Shown: positions 7,841 to 16,460 of the stretch, in pieces
Layout of the letters: each line of letters begins with the position of its first letter
Numbering within the stretch: position 1 is the stretch's first letter
Assembly (NCBI GenBank): GCA_018262455.1
Contig: JAGSPR010000057.1
Span: 1-28,835, forward strand
From: Deltaproteobacteria bacterium
Lineage (GTDB): Bacteria; Myxococcota; Polyangia; Haliangiales; Haliangiaceae
Direction: 5' to 3'
Length of the DNA stretch: 28,835 bases
Notes under the pieces: model-generated
What the model was told of the DNA's origin: nothing
Database searches by the model: none
The model's input: the letters and a program-made list of their open reading frames with translations, nothing else
Position numbers and translations under genes: made by a program

Positions 7841-9549
7841 AGCGCCCACGAATCATCCTCTGGACGATCCTCGTCGTTGCCGTCGTCGGACTCGCGTCCG
7901 CGATCGCCGCTCCGAAGGTCATCCCGGTCGGAAACCGCAAGTTCGATCACGACCAGCATGCCGCCTCGGCGTCGTCGGCCAGCGATCCCAAGCGCCGGAC
8001 GGCGGAGTGCACGACGTGTCACATCATGGATGCCAAGGGCCTCCGCGTGAACGCGAAGGAGCACACGAACCGCTGCGTCAAGTGCCACAACGATCCCAAG
8101 GTCTGTACCTCGGAGATGAAGCAGCCGGGGCCCAAGGCCGGCGCGCGGCGCTGCCAGGTCTGCCACGTGCCCACCCCGGGCAACACGTGCAAGCCGCCCG
8201 ATCTGCCGCCGCTGCCGCGCAACGACTCGTTCGAGGCGCGGTACTCGCACGGCAAGCACATCGGGTTCGGCGCGTCGGTCGAGAAGGACTGCGGGACCTG
8301 CCATCGCGAGCAGGCTTCGAGCGACGCGAACCCGTCAACGGTCGGCGTCCACAAGCAGTGCACGGACTGCCACAACGGTCCGAGCGGCCGCTCGAAGCTT
8401 CAGTTCAATGACTGCAAGGGCTGCCACGGCGCCCCGAAGGGCAAGACGGCCGCGGCCGCGGATCCCTACCGGCTCGCGAACTTCGATCACCGCAACCACC
8501 ACAAGACCTCCAACCAGTCGTCGTGCACCACCTGCCACACCAAGCTGGCGGGCGCCGGCGACGCGGCGATCCCGCGTCCAGCGATGACGAGCTGTCTGGC
8601 CGCGTGTCACGACGGCCAGAAGGCGTTCTCGGCGACCGGGACGAAGTGCACGACCTGCCACAAGGGGTCAGGTCAGGTCACCCCGACCCGGACCGACCTC
8701 GCGTTCTCGCATGCCGCGCACACCGGCCGGAACGTCAACATCGCGAAGTGCGATACCTGCCACTCGATCAGCCCCGAAGGCATCCTCGATCCGCCGAACG
8801 CCGGCAAGAACCACATGCCGTGCGCGACCAGCGGCTGCCACCAGACCGAGTTCGTCACCAAGACGAACAAGATCTGCGGCATCTGCCACGACGCCGCGAT
8901 GCCGTGGCAGAAGACCGTGGCACGCGCGGTCGTCCCGCTGAAGCCGGAGTGGTTCGAGGCGATGAACCACGCCTCCCACCTCGCGAAGAAGGGCATCAGC
9001 AACGCGGCCTGCAGCGACTGTCACGGCGACAAGCTCGGCGGTGGCAAGAAGCCCCAGGGGCACGCCGCGTGCGCCGAGTGTCACGGCAAAGGGCAGGGGT
9101 TCCCGATGAGCCAGTGCCAGACCTGCCACGTCCAGCAGGCCCCCAAGCGCGGCGCGGTCACCGAATGGTCGGTCGCCGCGACGTTCGCCCACGCCAAGCA
9201 CGCGATCGATCCGCGCTCGAAGAAGGTCACCGCGTGCGTCGAGTGCCACGCGACGGTCAAGAACGCCAAGGACCTCGCCACGATCCAGAAGCCCAAGATG
9301 AGCCAGTGCGACTCCTGTCACAATGGCAAGCAATCGTTCAAGACGACCGGCTTCGAGTGTTCGCGGTGCCACAGCGCGCCCGCTGCGCCCGCTGCCCCCG
9401 CTGCCCCGACCCCCACGGCGTTTGAGGACCCTGACCCAACGCTACCCTGGCGAGATCGCGCCAGCGTGGAGGTGACAAACGAGGTATTTACGGCGCCGGA
9501 TACCCAAGCCATGCTCGATCTCGGATTGTCTTCAGGCGAATCACGGTGA
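7837..9549 (+). CDS. 18-heme cytochrome built of six triheme c7-like units
   Basis: GTG 7837 gives 570 residues with a signal peptide or anchor at 1-25 (MKRPR, a hydrophobic core, then SAIA). I count 16 CXXCH sites plus CLAACH (253-258) and CATSGCH (329-335), 18 in all. They fall into six units of three, at about 36-110, 135-197, 216-275, 289-351, 376-431 and 450-512. Most units begin with an F-x-H-x-x-H type motif (FDHDQH, FSHAAH, FAHAKH), as in cytochrome c7. Geobacter GSU1996 is a known chain of four c7 domains; six here would make a longer heme wire. An Ala/Pro-rich linker at about 514-527 leads to a short acidic tail. It is probably periplasmic and could bridge inner-membrane donors to the barrel complex. 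The start overlaps the preceding gene by four bases and the end overlaps the next by four. Confidence 0.93.
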   Translation: MKRPRIILWTILVVAVVGLASAIAAPKVIPVGNRKFDHDQHAASASSASDPKRRTAECTTCHIMDAKGLRVNAKEHTNRCVKCHNDPKVCTSEMKQPGPKAGARRCQVCHVPTPGNTCKPPDLPPLPRNDSFEARYSHGKHIGFGASVEKDCGTCHREQASSDANPSTVGVHKQCTDCHNGPSGRSKLQFNDCKGCHGAPKGKTAAAADPYRLANFDHRNHHKTSNQSSCTTCHTKLAGAGDAAIPRPAMTSCLAACHDGQKAFSATGTKCTTCHKGSGQVTPTRTDLAFSHAAHTGRNVNIAKCDTCHSISPEGILDPPNAGKNHMPCATSGCHQTEFVTKTNKICGICHDAAMPWQKTVARAVVPLKPEWFEAMNHASHLAKKGISNAACSDCHGDKLGGGKKPQGHAACAECHGKGQGFPMSQCQTCHVQQAPKRGAVTEWSVAATFAHAKHAIDPRSKKVTACVECHATVKNAKDLATIQKPKMSQCDSCHNGKQSFKTTGFECSRCHSAPAAPAAPAAPTPTAFEDPDPTLPWRDRASVEVTNEVFTAPDTQAMLDLGLSSGESR

Positions 9550-10658
9550 AGCGGCTCGTCGTATCCATCCTGGGGTTGGCGGTCATCGCCATCTTCAGCG
9601 CGGTTCTCGCTGACACCCCGGCCACCCAGCCGGTGATGGAGGGCAGCCATTTCCTGCATGCCAACCACAAGGCGCCGCTCGCGAAGATCGGGATCGACGT
9701 CGACAACCCGGGTCAGTGCCAGAAGTGCCACTCGATGGACGACAAGGGTCAGGTGCTCGCCCCGGCGGCCCAGGGTCACACGCCGTGCCTCCAGAGCGGC
9801 TGCCACGGCAGCGACTTCCTCCTCATCAGCGAGAAGAACAAGAAGGACAAGCCGAAGGACTTCCTCAAGGCGTCCGCGTTCTGCCTCGGGTGTCACCCGA
9901 CGGTGCCCTGGGCGTGGAAGAAGCCGGCGACCCTGGTCCTGTCGGCGTGGCGAAACCAGCGCGAGCATCACGTCGAGATGCCGCACTTCCGCCACACGCA
10001 GCTGACCAAGAAGGACGGCAAGCAGATCGCCTGTCGCGACTGTCACGCTGTCAACGACAAGTTCGAGCTGGCGATCGGGACCCCGGGGCACGCGCAGTGT
10101 GCGCAATGCCATAACCCGAAGGACTACCCCGAGCACACGATGAACCAGTGTGGCGCATGCCACCAGCAGGGCTCGCGCGACAACTTCCTGAAGGCAGTGC
10201 TCCAGGACCACAACGTGAAGATCGATCCGAACAAGGGCATCGACGGTTCGCGGCCGGCCTCGGACGTCCGTGAATGCGCCAGCCAGGGCAAGGTCGACTT
10301 CGACAAGAAGAAGGGTCGCAAGACCCCGTGCTTCCGGCACGAGACGCCGGGGCACCGGATGACCAACGACAAGCAGGACGTCCAGTGCAGCCGCTGTCAC
10401 TTCGTGGTGTCGGACAAGAAGCGCTGGGGCAGCAAGTCGTTCGAGACCATCGCGGACCTCCACGCCTTCAAGATCATCGGGAACAGCGATCAGCTCGAAG
10501 AGAAGTCGGCGTGCGGCGGCAAGAACGATAGCCAGCACGCGGCCTGTAGCGGCGGCGGCGTTTGCCATCGCCACGCCAAGGAAGTGGACCAGCGGTGTCC
10601 GGAGTCCAACTGCATGCTGTGTCACGCAAACGCCACTTCCAAGAACGAGGCATTCTGA
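9546..10658 (+). CDS. Exported cytochrome of three triheme-like units (up to 9 hemes)
   Basis: GTG 9546 overlaps the previous stop as GTGA. The 370-residue product starts with a signal peptide (MKRLVVS, hydrophobic to about 22, cleavage likely near VLA). Seven CXXCH sites are present (59-62 region, 113-117, 163-167, 185-189, 202-206, 281-285 and 356-360). There is also CLQSGCH at 81-87 and a possible CX5CH at 334-341. They group as three units of three: about 36-117, 147-206 and 264-360. In units one and three the unusual site is the middle one. The third unit is stretched by a lysine-rich insertion. The protein is probably a soluble periplasmic relay beside the 18-heme protein. Whether the CX5CH site carries heme is uncertain, so the count is eight or nine. 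The stop shares one base with the next start. Confidence 0.9.
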   Translation: MKRLVVSILGLAVIAIFSAVLADTPATQPVMEGSHFLHANHKAPLAKIGIDVDNPGQCQKCHSMDDKGQVLAPAAQGHTPCLQSGCHGSDFLLISEKNKKDKPKDFLKASAFCLGCHPTVPWAWKKPATLVLSAWRNQREHHVEMPHFRHTQLTKKDGKQIACRDCHAVNDKFELAIGTPGHAQCAQCHNPKDYPEHTMNQCGACHQQGSRDNFLKAVLQDHNVKIDPNKGIDGSRPASDVRECASQGKVDFDKKKGRKTPCFRHETPGHRMTNDKQDVQCSRCHFVVSDKKRWGSKSFETIADLHAFKIIGNSDQLEEKSACGGKNDSQHAACSGGGVCHRHAKEVDQRCPESNCMLCHANATSKNEAF

Positions 10659-13600
10659 TGAGAACCACACGCCTTGGATTTGTTTTGGGGATGCTCCTTG
10701 TGTCCGCGGTCGGATGTACGGCCGAGGAGACCAAGGTCAACGAGGACTTCGGGTTCGATGGGACGTGCGTCAACTGCCATGCGGGGTTGTCGGCGGGTCA
10801 CGTCCACCTCAACTACAAGCTGACCTGCGTCGAGTGCCACGGCGGCGACGACACGTTCGCGGTCGATCCCCTCGCGTTCAAGGACGAGCAGAAGTATCGC
10901 GATCAGGCGGTGCTCAAGAAGGTGCACGTCCTGCCGGATCCCAAGCTCGCCCGGTTCTTCTACGCCAACGGCGTCGATGACGACAACGACGGCATGATCG
11001 ACGAGCCGCCGGTGTTCGACGCGGTGGGGCAGCTCGTCAACAACGATCCCGGCGAGATCTTCGAGCCCCAACTTCACGGCGAAGGTGCCGGCGAATTCTT
11101 GGACGCCGAGCTCAACCGCGACCTCAACTACACCCGGTTCTTGAACCCGGGCGATCTCCGCGTCGCGACGGTGGGCTGCGGCAGCAAGTCGAACGGCGCG
11201 CTTGGCGGCGGCGGCGGTGGCGCGTGCCACCAGCAGACGATCGACATCGTGCGCCGCGGCATGATGGTGAACCAGGCGGCCGTGACCAACGGTGCCTACT
11301 ACGGCAACGAGAGCTCGCGCGCCGACTTCAAGGCCGGGCGAGATCAGGGTGGCGCCGCCGCCGACCCACGGGCCGGCGGGTTCGGCTACGCGCTCGATTA
11401 TGCCAGCGTCGACAAGTGCATCACGGCCGCCTTCGGCGATCCGAAGGGCAAGCCCGCCTTCGACCGGACCTGCCTCCAGGCCGCCGCGACCATGGCCGAC
11501 CCGGCGGTGGCGGCCAATGCCCCCGGTAACGCGGGCCTGCCGGCATTCGAGATCGCACAGGCCGCGATCAAGGGTATCGACGGCCAGAGCCCGACCACCA
11601 CCGCGATCCAGGCCGGCGCGGGCGACTCGCGGCTGCCGTGGGGCGGTCAGCCGAGCACGGGCGACGCGCAGGACCAGCTGTTCCCGCTGCTCAACGACGA
11701 GCTGCTCCCGGGCAGCGGCATCCCCGATCCCGTCGACAACATCCTGCGCACGTTCCGCGCGTACTACCCGCTGAACTACCCGGGCTCGACGACGAACTTC
11801 GCGTTCACGTTCGGCACCTCGATCCTGCCCGACATCGCCCGGTTCAAGACCAACAACCCGTACGGTCGCGGCCACTCGTCGGGCTGCGCGGGCTGTCACA
11901 ACCCGTACGCCTACGATGGCGCGCGTCAGCCGACGCCGGTGCGCAACGAGAATCCCAAGGACACCAACGGTGATGGCGTCCTCGGTCCCGAGGAGCTGTT
12001 CACCTTCGTGGTCGATCCCACCACGAAGCACCGCGAGTTCGATTCGAAGAACGATCGCGGTCCGGTCCTCGGGCTCGATCGCCTGATCGGCCGCCCGGTG
12101 AAGCAGCAAGAGGTCGTCGAAGCCGGCGCGGTCTCGCAGGGCAAGGTCGCGGCGCAGCAGAAGACCTATTCGGCGAACCACCAGATCACGACGAAGATCG
12201 ATACCGACACCTGCGGGCTCTGCCACGGGTTCGTGACCCGCATCAACTACGCGTACCAGGGGATGGCCGAGGAGGAGCAGCGCGATCAGCTCGCGCGGCG
12301 CGCCCCGATCGAGTTCACCACCCCGCTCGGAACCAAGGTCCGGATCGTCGACTCGTGGGTCCGCGAGGACAACGATGTCGACAACAACGGCGTCAAGGAC
12401 GCGGCCCCCACGGTCGTCATCCCCGAGGGCGTCGACGTCGTGACGAAGGCGCGCGATCGCGACGCCAAGCTCCTGGCGAAGGGCCTCATCGCGGGCAACG
12501 GCGGCTGCGCGCAGGCGACGTTCAGCGAGGACTGCAACAACAACGGCGAGCTCGACACCAACCTGGTGCTGACCGGCCACGACGCCGCGGGCAACACGAT
12601 CACCGAGACCATCAACGAGGATCAGAACGCCAACGGCTCGCTCGACCTGATCGATCGGCTACCGCGCGAGAAGGCGATCGACGGTCGCCAGGTCCGCTAC
12701 GTCTACGGCGGTCGCAACGGCTCGACCCGCCAGATGGACGTCCACTTCGAGCGCGGCATGCACTGCATCGACTGCCACTTCATCCAGGACGTCCACGGTG
12801 ACGGCCACGTCTACAGCACGAACTGGGACGCGATCGAGATCGAGTGCGAGGACTGTCACGGCGCGAGCCAGAAGACGAACTTCAAGACCTCGGGCCCCAA
12901 CGGCGGCAACGACATGCGGCTCGCCCGCAACGAGGATCTGCTGCCGTTCTTCGAGGAGACCGGCGGCAAGATCATCCAGCGGTCGCGCGTGACCTCGGGG
13001 CTGTCGTGGGTCGTCCCGCAGACCGCCGACGCCACCGCCGCCAGCGCGTACGCCAAAGAAGCCCACAACCCGGACAGCCACCTCGCGGAGCCGAAGCAAG
13101 GCTCCGTGTTCGCCGGCGACACCGTGCCGGGCGATGGCAAGGGGCAGGGCAGCTCGGAGCTCGTGAGCGCGAAGCTCGAGTGCGCGTCCTGCCACAACAG
13201 CTTCGTCACGAACTGCCTGGGCTGCCACGTCGACATCGACGTCGGCGACCTCCAGCGCAACAAGCTCAACCCCGACGGCACCATCACGAAGTCCGCGGGC
13301 GAGAACGAGATCTGGATGTCGAATGCCCACGCCACGGGCCACATCAACTTCCAGCTGCTCGGCCTGCTGCGCGGCTCGGTGATCCTCGATGTCGCCGGCA
13401 AGACCGAGGGCGGTCGGCTCTCGACGGTGCGGTCGTCGATGCAGGTCCACGCCTCGGTCACCGATGGCACCGGCGACTCGCTGCGCGAGAACCTCACGTT
13501 CACGACGTTCCAGGCGTTCGACGGCAACTCGGGCCGCAGCAACGTCGCCACCAGTGGCGTGACGATGAACCAGACGATGGCGCACACGGTCCGGCCCAAC

Positions 13601-15397
13601 GAGGCGCGCGGCTGCGAGATGTGCCACACGCTGGTCGACAAGGACGGCCGGTCTCGCAACGAGCACCTGATCGCGCAGACGATGGGCCTCGGGACCGGCG
13701 CGCTGCCGTTCACCGGCGACTGGATCCTCGCGGCCGGCCTTTCGGGCGCGGGCAACGGCGGGCTCGAGCTCTACGAGTACAAGAAGGAGCGCGAGCTCGC
13801 GAACTCGCTCGTGGTGGGCGCGTCGCAGCGGTTTCCGGGCCTGATCGTGAACCCCGCCGATCGCGTCACCGCCAAGATCGAGCCGATCTTCGACGGAGTC
13901 CTGACCGGGGGCGTCGCGACCGACGTCGTGCTGATCCGGAACTTCAATTCCACGCCGGGGACACCTGGCGGCACCGCGGCGCCCTCGCTCCGCGATCTCG
14001 CGGTGACCGCGGTCGACGTGGCCGGCGCAGGCAAGCTCGTGATCTCGGACATCAGCGAGCGCGGCCACCGGACCGCGGCGACCCGTCCGGCCAGCACCAA
14101 CGCCGCCAAGGTCACGATCGTGGCCCTGGACGGTGCGCCTCGCGCCCTGGCTCACATCGCGCCGGATGTCAGCGACCCGTTTGTCTACGTCGCGATCGGC
14201 AACCAGGGCATCAACGTCGTCCGGATCAACGATGCGCCGAATGGCGGCGCCGCCGCATTGAAGGTGGCCCGCGTTCCCTTGACCGGAGGCCGCACGGCGA
14301 CCGACGTGGCGCTCGCCGGCGACCTGCTGTACGTCGGCACCGCCGAGGGCGTGATCGAGGTGTTCAACATCAACAAGCCGGACCAGCCGGTCTCGGTCGG
14401 CACCGCCAGCCTCGGGCTCGCCAACATCAACGACATGGTCGTCAACGGCTTCGTGCTCTACGTCGCGACGTCGACCGGGCTCACCGCGCTGTCGCTCGAC
14501 GATCCGAAGATCCCGGCGATCCCGGCCGGCGCGACCGGACTCCAGCTCGTGGCCGCGCCCGCGCTCGGCGTCGCGGTCAGTGAAGGCCACGCCTACGTCG
14601 CGTCCGGCGCCCAGGGCGTGATCGAGGTCGACATGCGCGTCATCGCGGCGCCGAAGGTGGTCCAGAACCTGTCGAACGTCCTCGCGCCCGGTCAGGCGAT
14701 CAACGCGGTCGACGTGATCGTGTCGCAGATGCCCGGCCAGAAGTACGTGCTCGCGCTCGATGCGACCGGTGACCTGTTCGGCCTCAAGCTCGATGGCACG
14801 AAGTCTCACGCGGAGCGCTGCTACCCGAACCCGGGCATGCAGGACTGCTTGCTCGAGCTCGACATGTACGACCCCACCATCTCGGGTCGCGATCCGAGCT
14901 TCGATCCGAAGACCGGCGCGTTCGATCCGCTCGATCCGAGCTCGCCCACGTTCTTCCACCAGATCCGGACGATCATCGGCAACGGCAAGCGGCTCGCGCG
15001 CCCGACCTACTGGGAGGCGATCGGGACGCTGACCGGCCGCAGGTACCGCGACTCGTTCATGCCGGGCGCGGGTGTGATGTCGCTCGGCGTCATGCAGACG
15101 ATGCGCTTCGTGCAGGTCTGCGAGCGCGACGGTGCGTCGACCAACCCGAGCGGGCTCAACGAGCTCGGCTACCAGGTCAACGGCCTGTGCGTCGCGTTCG
15201 GGACCAGCGCGAAGCCCGCGCACGTCTGCAAGCCCGGCATCCTCGGTCCCAGCCTCAAGCCGATCGTGTGTGGCCCCGACGAGCCGAAGGGCGTGGTCGC
15301 ACCCAAGCCGGCGCCCTCGATCAGGGCTTCGGTCCCCGCCGCGGGCGCGGTGCTACCGGCGACCGCGGCGATCGTCGGACTGTCCGCGGGTCGATAG
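10658..15397 (+). CDS. Giant 9-heme cytochrome lipoprotein with propeller-like C-terminus
   Basis: ATG 10658 shares one base with the previous stop and follows GAGG at 10647-10650. The signal peptide ends in the lipobox AVGC, giving a 1579-residue lipoprotein. Nine CXXCH sites are spread widely, near residues 37, 57, 410, 519, 703, 730, 843, 853 and 986. Between them are aspartate-rich calcium-type loops: DDDNDGMIDE near 106, DTNGDGVLGPEE near 435, and looser copies near 571, 624 and 653. About 1115-1380 holds repeats with strand motifs such as DPFVYVAIGNQGINVV, NDMVVNGFVLYVATS and GHAYVASGAQGVIEV. These resemble LVIVD-type beta-propeller blades. The size, lipid anchor and last cytochrome position suggest an outer-surface terminal component that meets an acceptor or donor. 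I cannot assign a substrate. The closest concept is an OmcB/MtrC analogue, but I see no clear homology to either. Confidence 0.9.
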   Translation: MRTTRLGFVLGMLLVSAVGCTAEETKVNEDFGFDGTCVNCHAGLSAGHVHLNYKLTCVECHGGDDTFAVDPLAFKDEQKYRDQAVLKKVHVLPDPKLARFFYANGVDDDNDGMIDEPPVFDAVGQLVNNDPGEIFEPQLHGEGAGEFLDAELNRDLNYTRFLNPGDLRVATVGCGSKSNGALGGGGGGACHQQTIDIVRRGMMVNQAAVTNGAYYGNESSRADFKAGRDQGGAAADPRAGGFGYALDYASVDKCITAAFGDPKGKPAFDRTCLQAAATMADPAVAANAPGNAGLPAFEIAQAAIKGIDGQSPTTTAIQAGAGDSRLPWGGQPSTGDAQDQLFPLLNDELLPGSGIPDPVDNILRTFRAYYPLNYPGSTTNFAFTFGTSILPDIARFKTNNPYGRGHSSGCAGCHNPYAYDGARQPTPVRNENPKDTNGDGVLGPEELFTFVVDPTTKHREFDSKNDRGPVLGLDRLIGRPVKQQEVVEAGAVSQGKVAAQQKTYSANHQITTKIDTDTCGLCHGFVTRINYAYQGMAEEEQRDQLARRAPIEFTTPLGTKVRIVDSWVREDNDVDNNGVKDAAPTVVIPEGVDVVTKARDRDAKLLAKGLIAGNGGCAQATFSEDCNNNGELDTNLVLTGHDAAGNTITETINEDQNANGSLDLIDRLPREKAIDGRQVRYVYGGRNGSTRQMDVHFERGMHCIDCHFIQDVHGDGHVYSTNWDAIEIECEDCHGASQKTNFKTSGPNGGNDMRLARNEDLLPFFEETGGKIIQRSRVTSGLSWVVPQTADATAASAYAKEAHNPDSHLAEPKQGSVFAGDTVPGDGKGQGSSELVSAKLECASCHNSFVTNCLGCHVDIDVGDLQRNKLNPDGTITKSAGENEIWMSNAHATGHINFQLLGLLRGSVILDVAGKTEGGRLSTVRSSMQVHASVTDGTGDSLRENLTFTTFQAFDGNSGRSNVATSGVTMNQTMAHTVRPNEARGCEMCHTLVDKDGRSRNEHLIAQTMGLGTGALPFTGDWILAAGLSGAGNGGLELYEYKKERELANSLVVGASQRFPGLIVNPADRVTAKIEPIFDGVLTGGVATDVVLIRNFNSTPGTPGGTAAPSLRDLAVTAVDVAGAGKLVISDISERGHRTAATRPASTNAAKVTIVALDGAPRALAHIAPDVSDPFVYVAIGNQGINVVRINDAPNGGAAALKVARVPLTGGRTATDVALAGDLLYVGTAEGVIEVFNINKPDQPVSVGTASLGLANINDMVVNGFVLYVATSTGLTALSLDDPKIPAIPAGATGLQLVAAPALGVAVSEGHAYVASGAQGVIEVDMRVIAAPKVVQNLSNVLAPGQAINAVDVIVSQMPGQKYVLALDATGDLFGLKLDGTKSHAERCYPNPGMQDCLLELDMYDPTISGRDPSFDPKTGAFDPLDPSSPTFFHQIRTIIGNGKRLARPTYWEAIGTLTGRRYRDSFMPGAGVMSLGVMQTMRFVQVCERDGASTNPSGLNELGYQVNGLCVAFGTSAKPAHVCKPGILGPSLKPIVCGPDEPKGVVAPKPAPSIRASVPAAGAVLPATAAIVGLSAGR

Positions 15398-15400
15398 CCG

Positions 15401-16285
15401 ATGCTCTGGCTCGTCGCTGCGCTGGCGATCGGCGCGGCCGCGACCCTGGGCGTGCTCTACGCTCGCCGGCGGCGGATCCGTCCCGGCAGCGTCATCGTGC
15501 CCGCAGATCTCGCGCCCCGCGTGAAGGCCGCCACGCGCGCGTTCACGAAGGCGAGCTCGTGGCAGCCGGCGTCGGCCAGCGATGCTCCCGAGACCGCCGC
15601 GGCGATCGAGGCCGCGCTGATCGCGCGCGAGCCGCTGCGCGCCCTGACGCTCGCCGAGACGGCGCTCGCGACGACGCCGGGCGGGGCCGTCCATCACGTC
15701 TGGCTCGGCTGGGCGCTGTGCGCGAGCGGGCAGCCGACCGCCGCGCTCGATCAGCTGGCGCAGGCGCAGGCGCGGGGCGTCGATAACTCGCTGGCCGCCT
15801 ACATCGCGGCGCGTGCCGAGCACCTCAAGTTCGAGCACGCGTCCGGTGCGCAGGGCCCGATCCCGCCGCTCGTGACGACCGGCGATCTCGCGGTCGTGAC
15901 CCTGGGGCGTGGTCGCGGCGGGGCAGCCTGGCTCACCGGCACGGCCGAGGTGCAGCTCTCGGCGGCGGAGGTCAAGGCCGCGATGGCGGAGCATCGCGAG
16001 GTCACCGCGCGCTGCCTCGCGCGCGCCCTGATCGCGCTCGAGCGTGAGCCCGGCTTCGTCGACGCCGCCTACCTCGTCGCCCGGCTCGCGGTGAAGGCGG
16101 GGTTTCTGATCGAGGCGACGGCGCTGTTCGACGCGATCGCGCCGCGGATGATCGGCCGACCGGAGGTCGAGTGGTTCGAGCGGGACCGCGCCGATCTCGC
16201 CGATCCCGCGGCGGCGGTCAAAGTCGCCAAGACCAAGCCGGTCAGCGCGACGGCGAAGCGCTCGCGTAGCCTCAAGGTGCTCTAG
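15401..16285 (+). CDS. Membrane-anchored TPR-like protein
   Basis: ATG 15401 follows the cytochrome stop after three bases, so the gene belongs to the operon. The 294-residue product has one N-terminal membrane helix (about 2-20) followed by YARRRRIR. This predicts the C-terminal part faces the cytoplasm under the positive-inside rule. Residues about 60-135 are Ala/Leu-rich helical pairs (ALIAREPLRALTLAETAL, then HHVWLGWALCASGQPTAALD) that look like tetratricopeptide repeats. A second helical stretch lies at about 195-245. Cytochrome maturation factors such as CcmI also join a membrane anchor to TPRs, but nothing in the sequence proves that link. A scaffold for the electron-transfer complex is equally possible. 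The tail is lysine- and serine-rich. I recognise no enzyme motif. Confidence 0.75.
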   Translation: MLWLVAALAIGAAATLGVLYARRRRIRPGSVIVPADLAPRVKAATRAFTKASSWQPASASDAPETAAAIEAALIAREPLRALTLAETALATTPGGAVHHVWLGWALCASGQPTAALDQLAQAQARGVDNSLAAYIAARAEHLKFEHASGAQGPIPPLVTTGDLAVVTLGRGRGGAAWLTGTAEVQLSAAEVKAAMAEHREVTARCLARALIALEREPGFVDAAYLVARLAVKAGFLIEATALFDAIAPRMIGRPEVEWFERDRADLADPAAAVKVAKTKPVSATAKRSRSLKVL

Positions 16286-16363
16286 GCCCAATGCTGGTCA
16301 CTTGGCGTGTTCGCACACGTGGCACGTGCACGACGGAAACGCGCCAAGTGACCGGCATTGGCC
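16285..16363 (+). terminator. Long inverted repeat at the end of the cytochrome operon
   Basis: Arms 16285-16307 and 16342-16363 pair over about 22 bases with one bulge and one G-T pair. The left arm begins on the last base of the TAG stop codon. The 34-base loop contains a smaller palindrome (GCACGTGC at 16323-16330). No T-run follows, so this is not a classical intrinsic terminator. It could still block transcription or protect the 3' end of a long mRNA, or be a dispersed repeat. Confidence 0.55.
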
Positions 16364-16460
16364 CTGGGCCCGGCATCGGATTTCTGAGGATCGACGGCGG
16401 CAACCCCCCTCAACTCCAGCGCTTCGTTGCTGGCGTGGCTCTTGCTGCCAAGGCGCGGAT

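Noticed and set aside
10622..12580. 652-residue leftward reading frame
   Set aside because: Also antisense to the giant cytochrome gene, same composition bias, no recognisable feature.
12659..15223. 854-residue leftward reading frame
   Set aside because: Antisense to the giant cytochrome lipoprotein, with no signal peptide or domain and extreme R/D/V/A composition. A frame this long is not surprising at this GC content.
16302..16460. N-terminal extension of the cysteine-rich lipoprotein
   Set aside because: It runs through the loop and right arm of the inverted repeat and gives a polar, His/Arg-rich leader; the lipoprotein signal begins at 16461.
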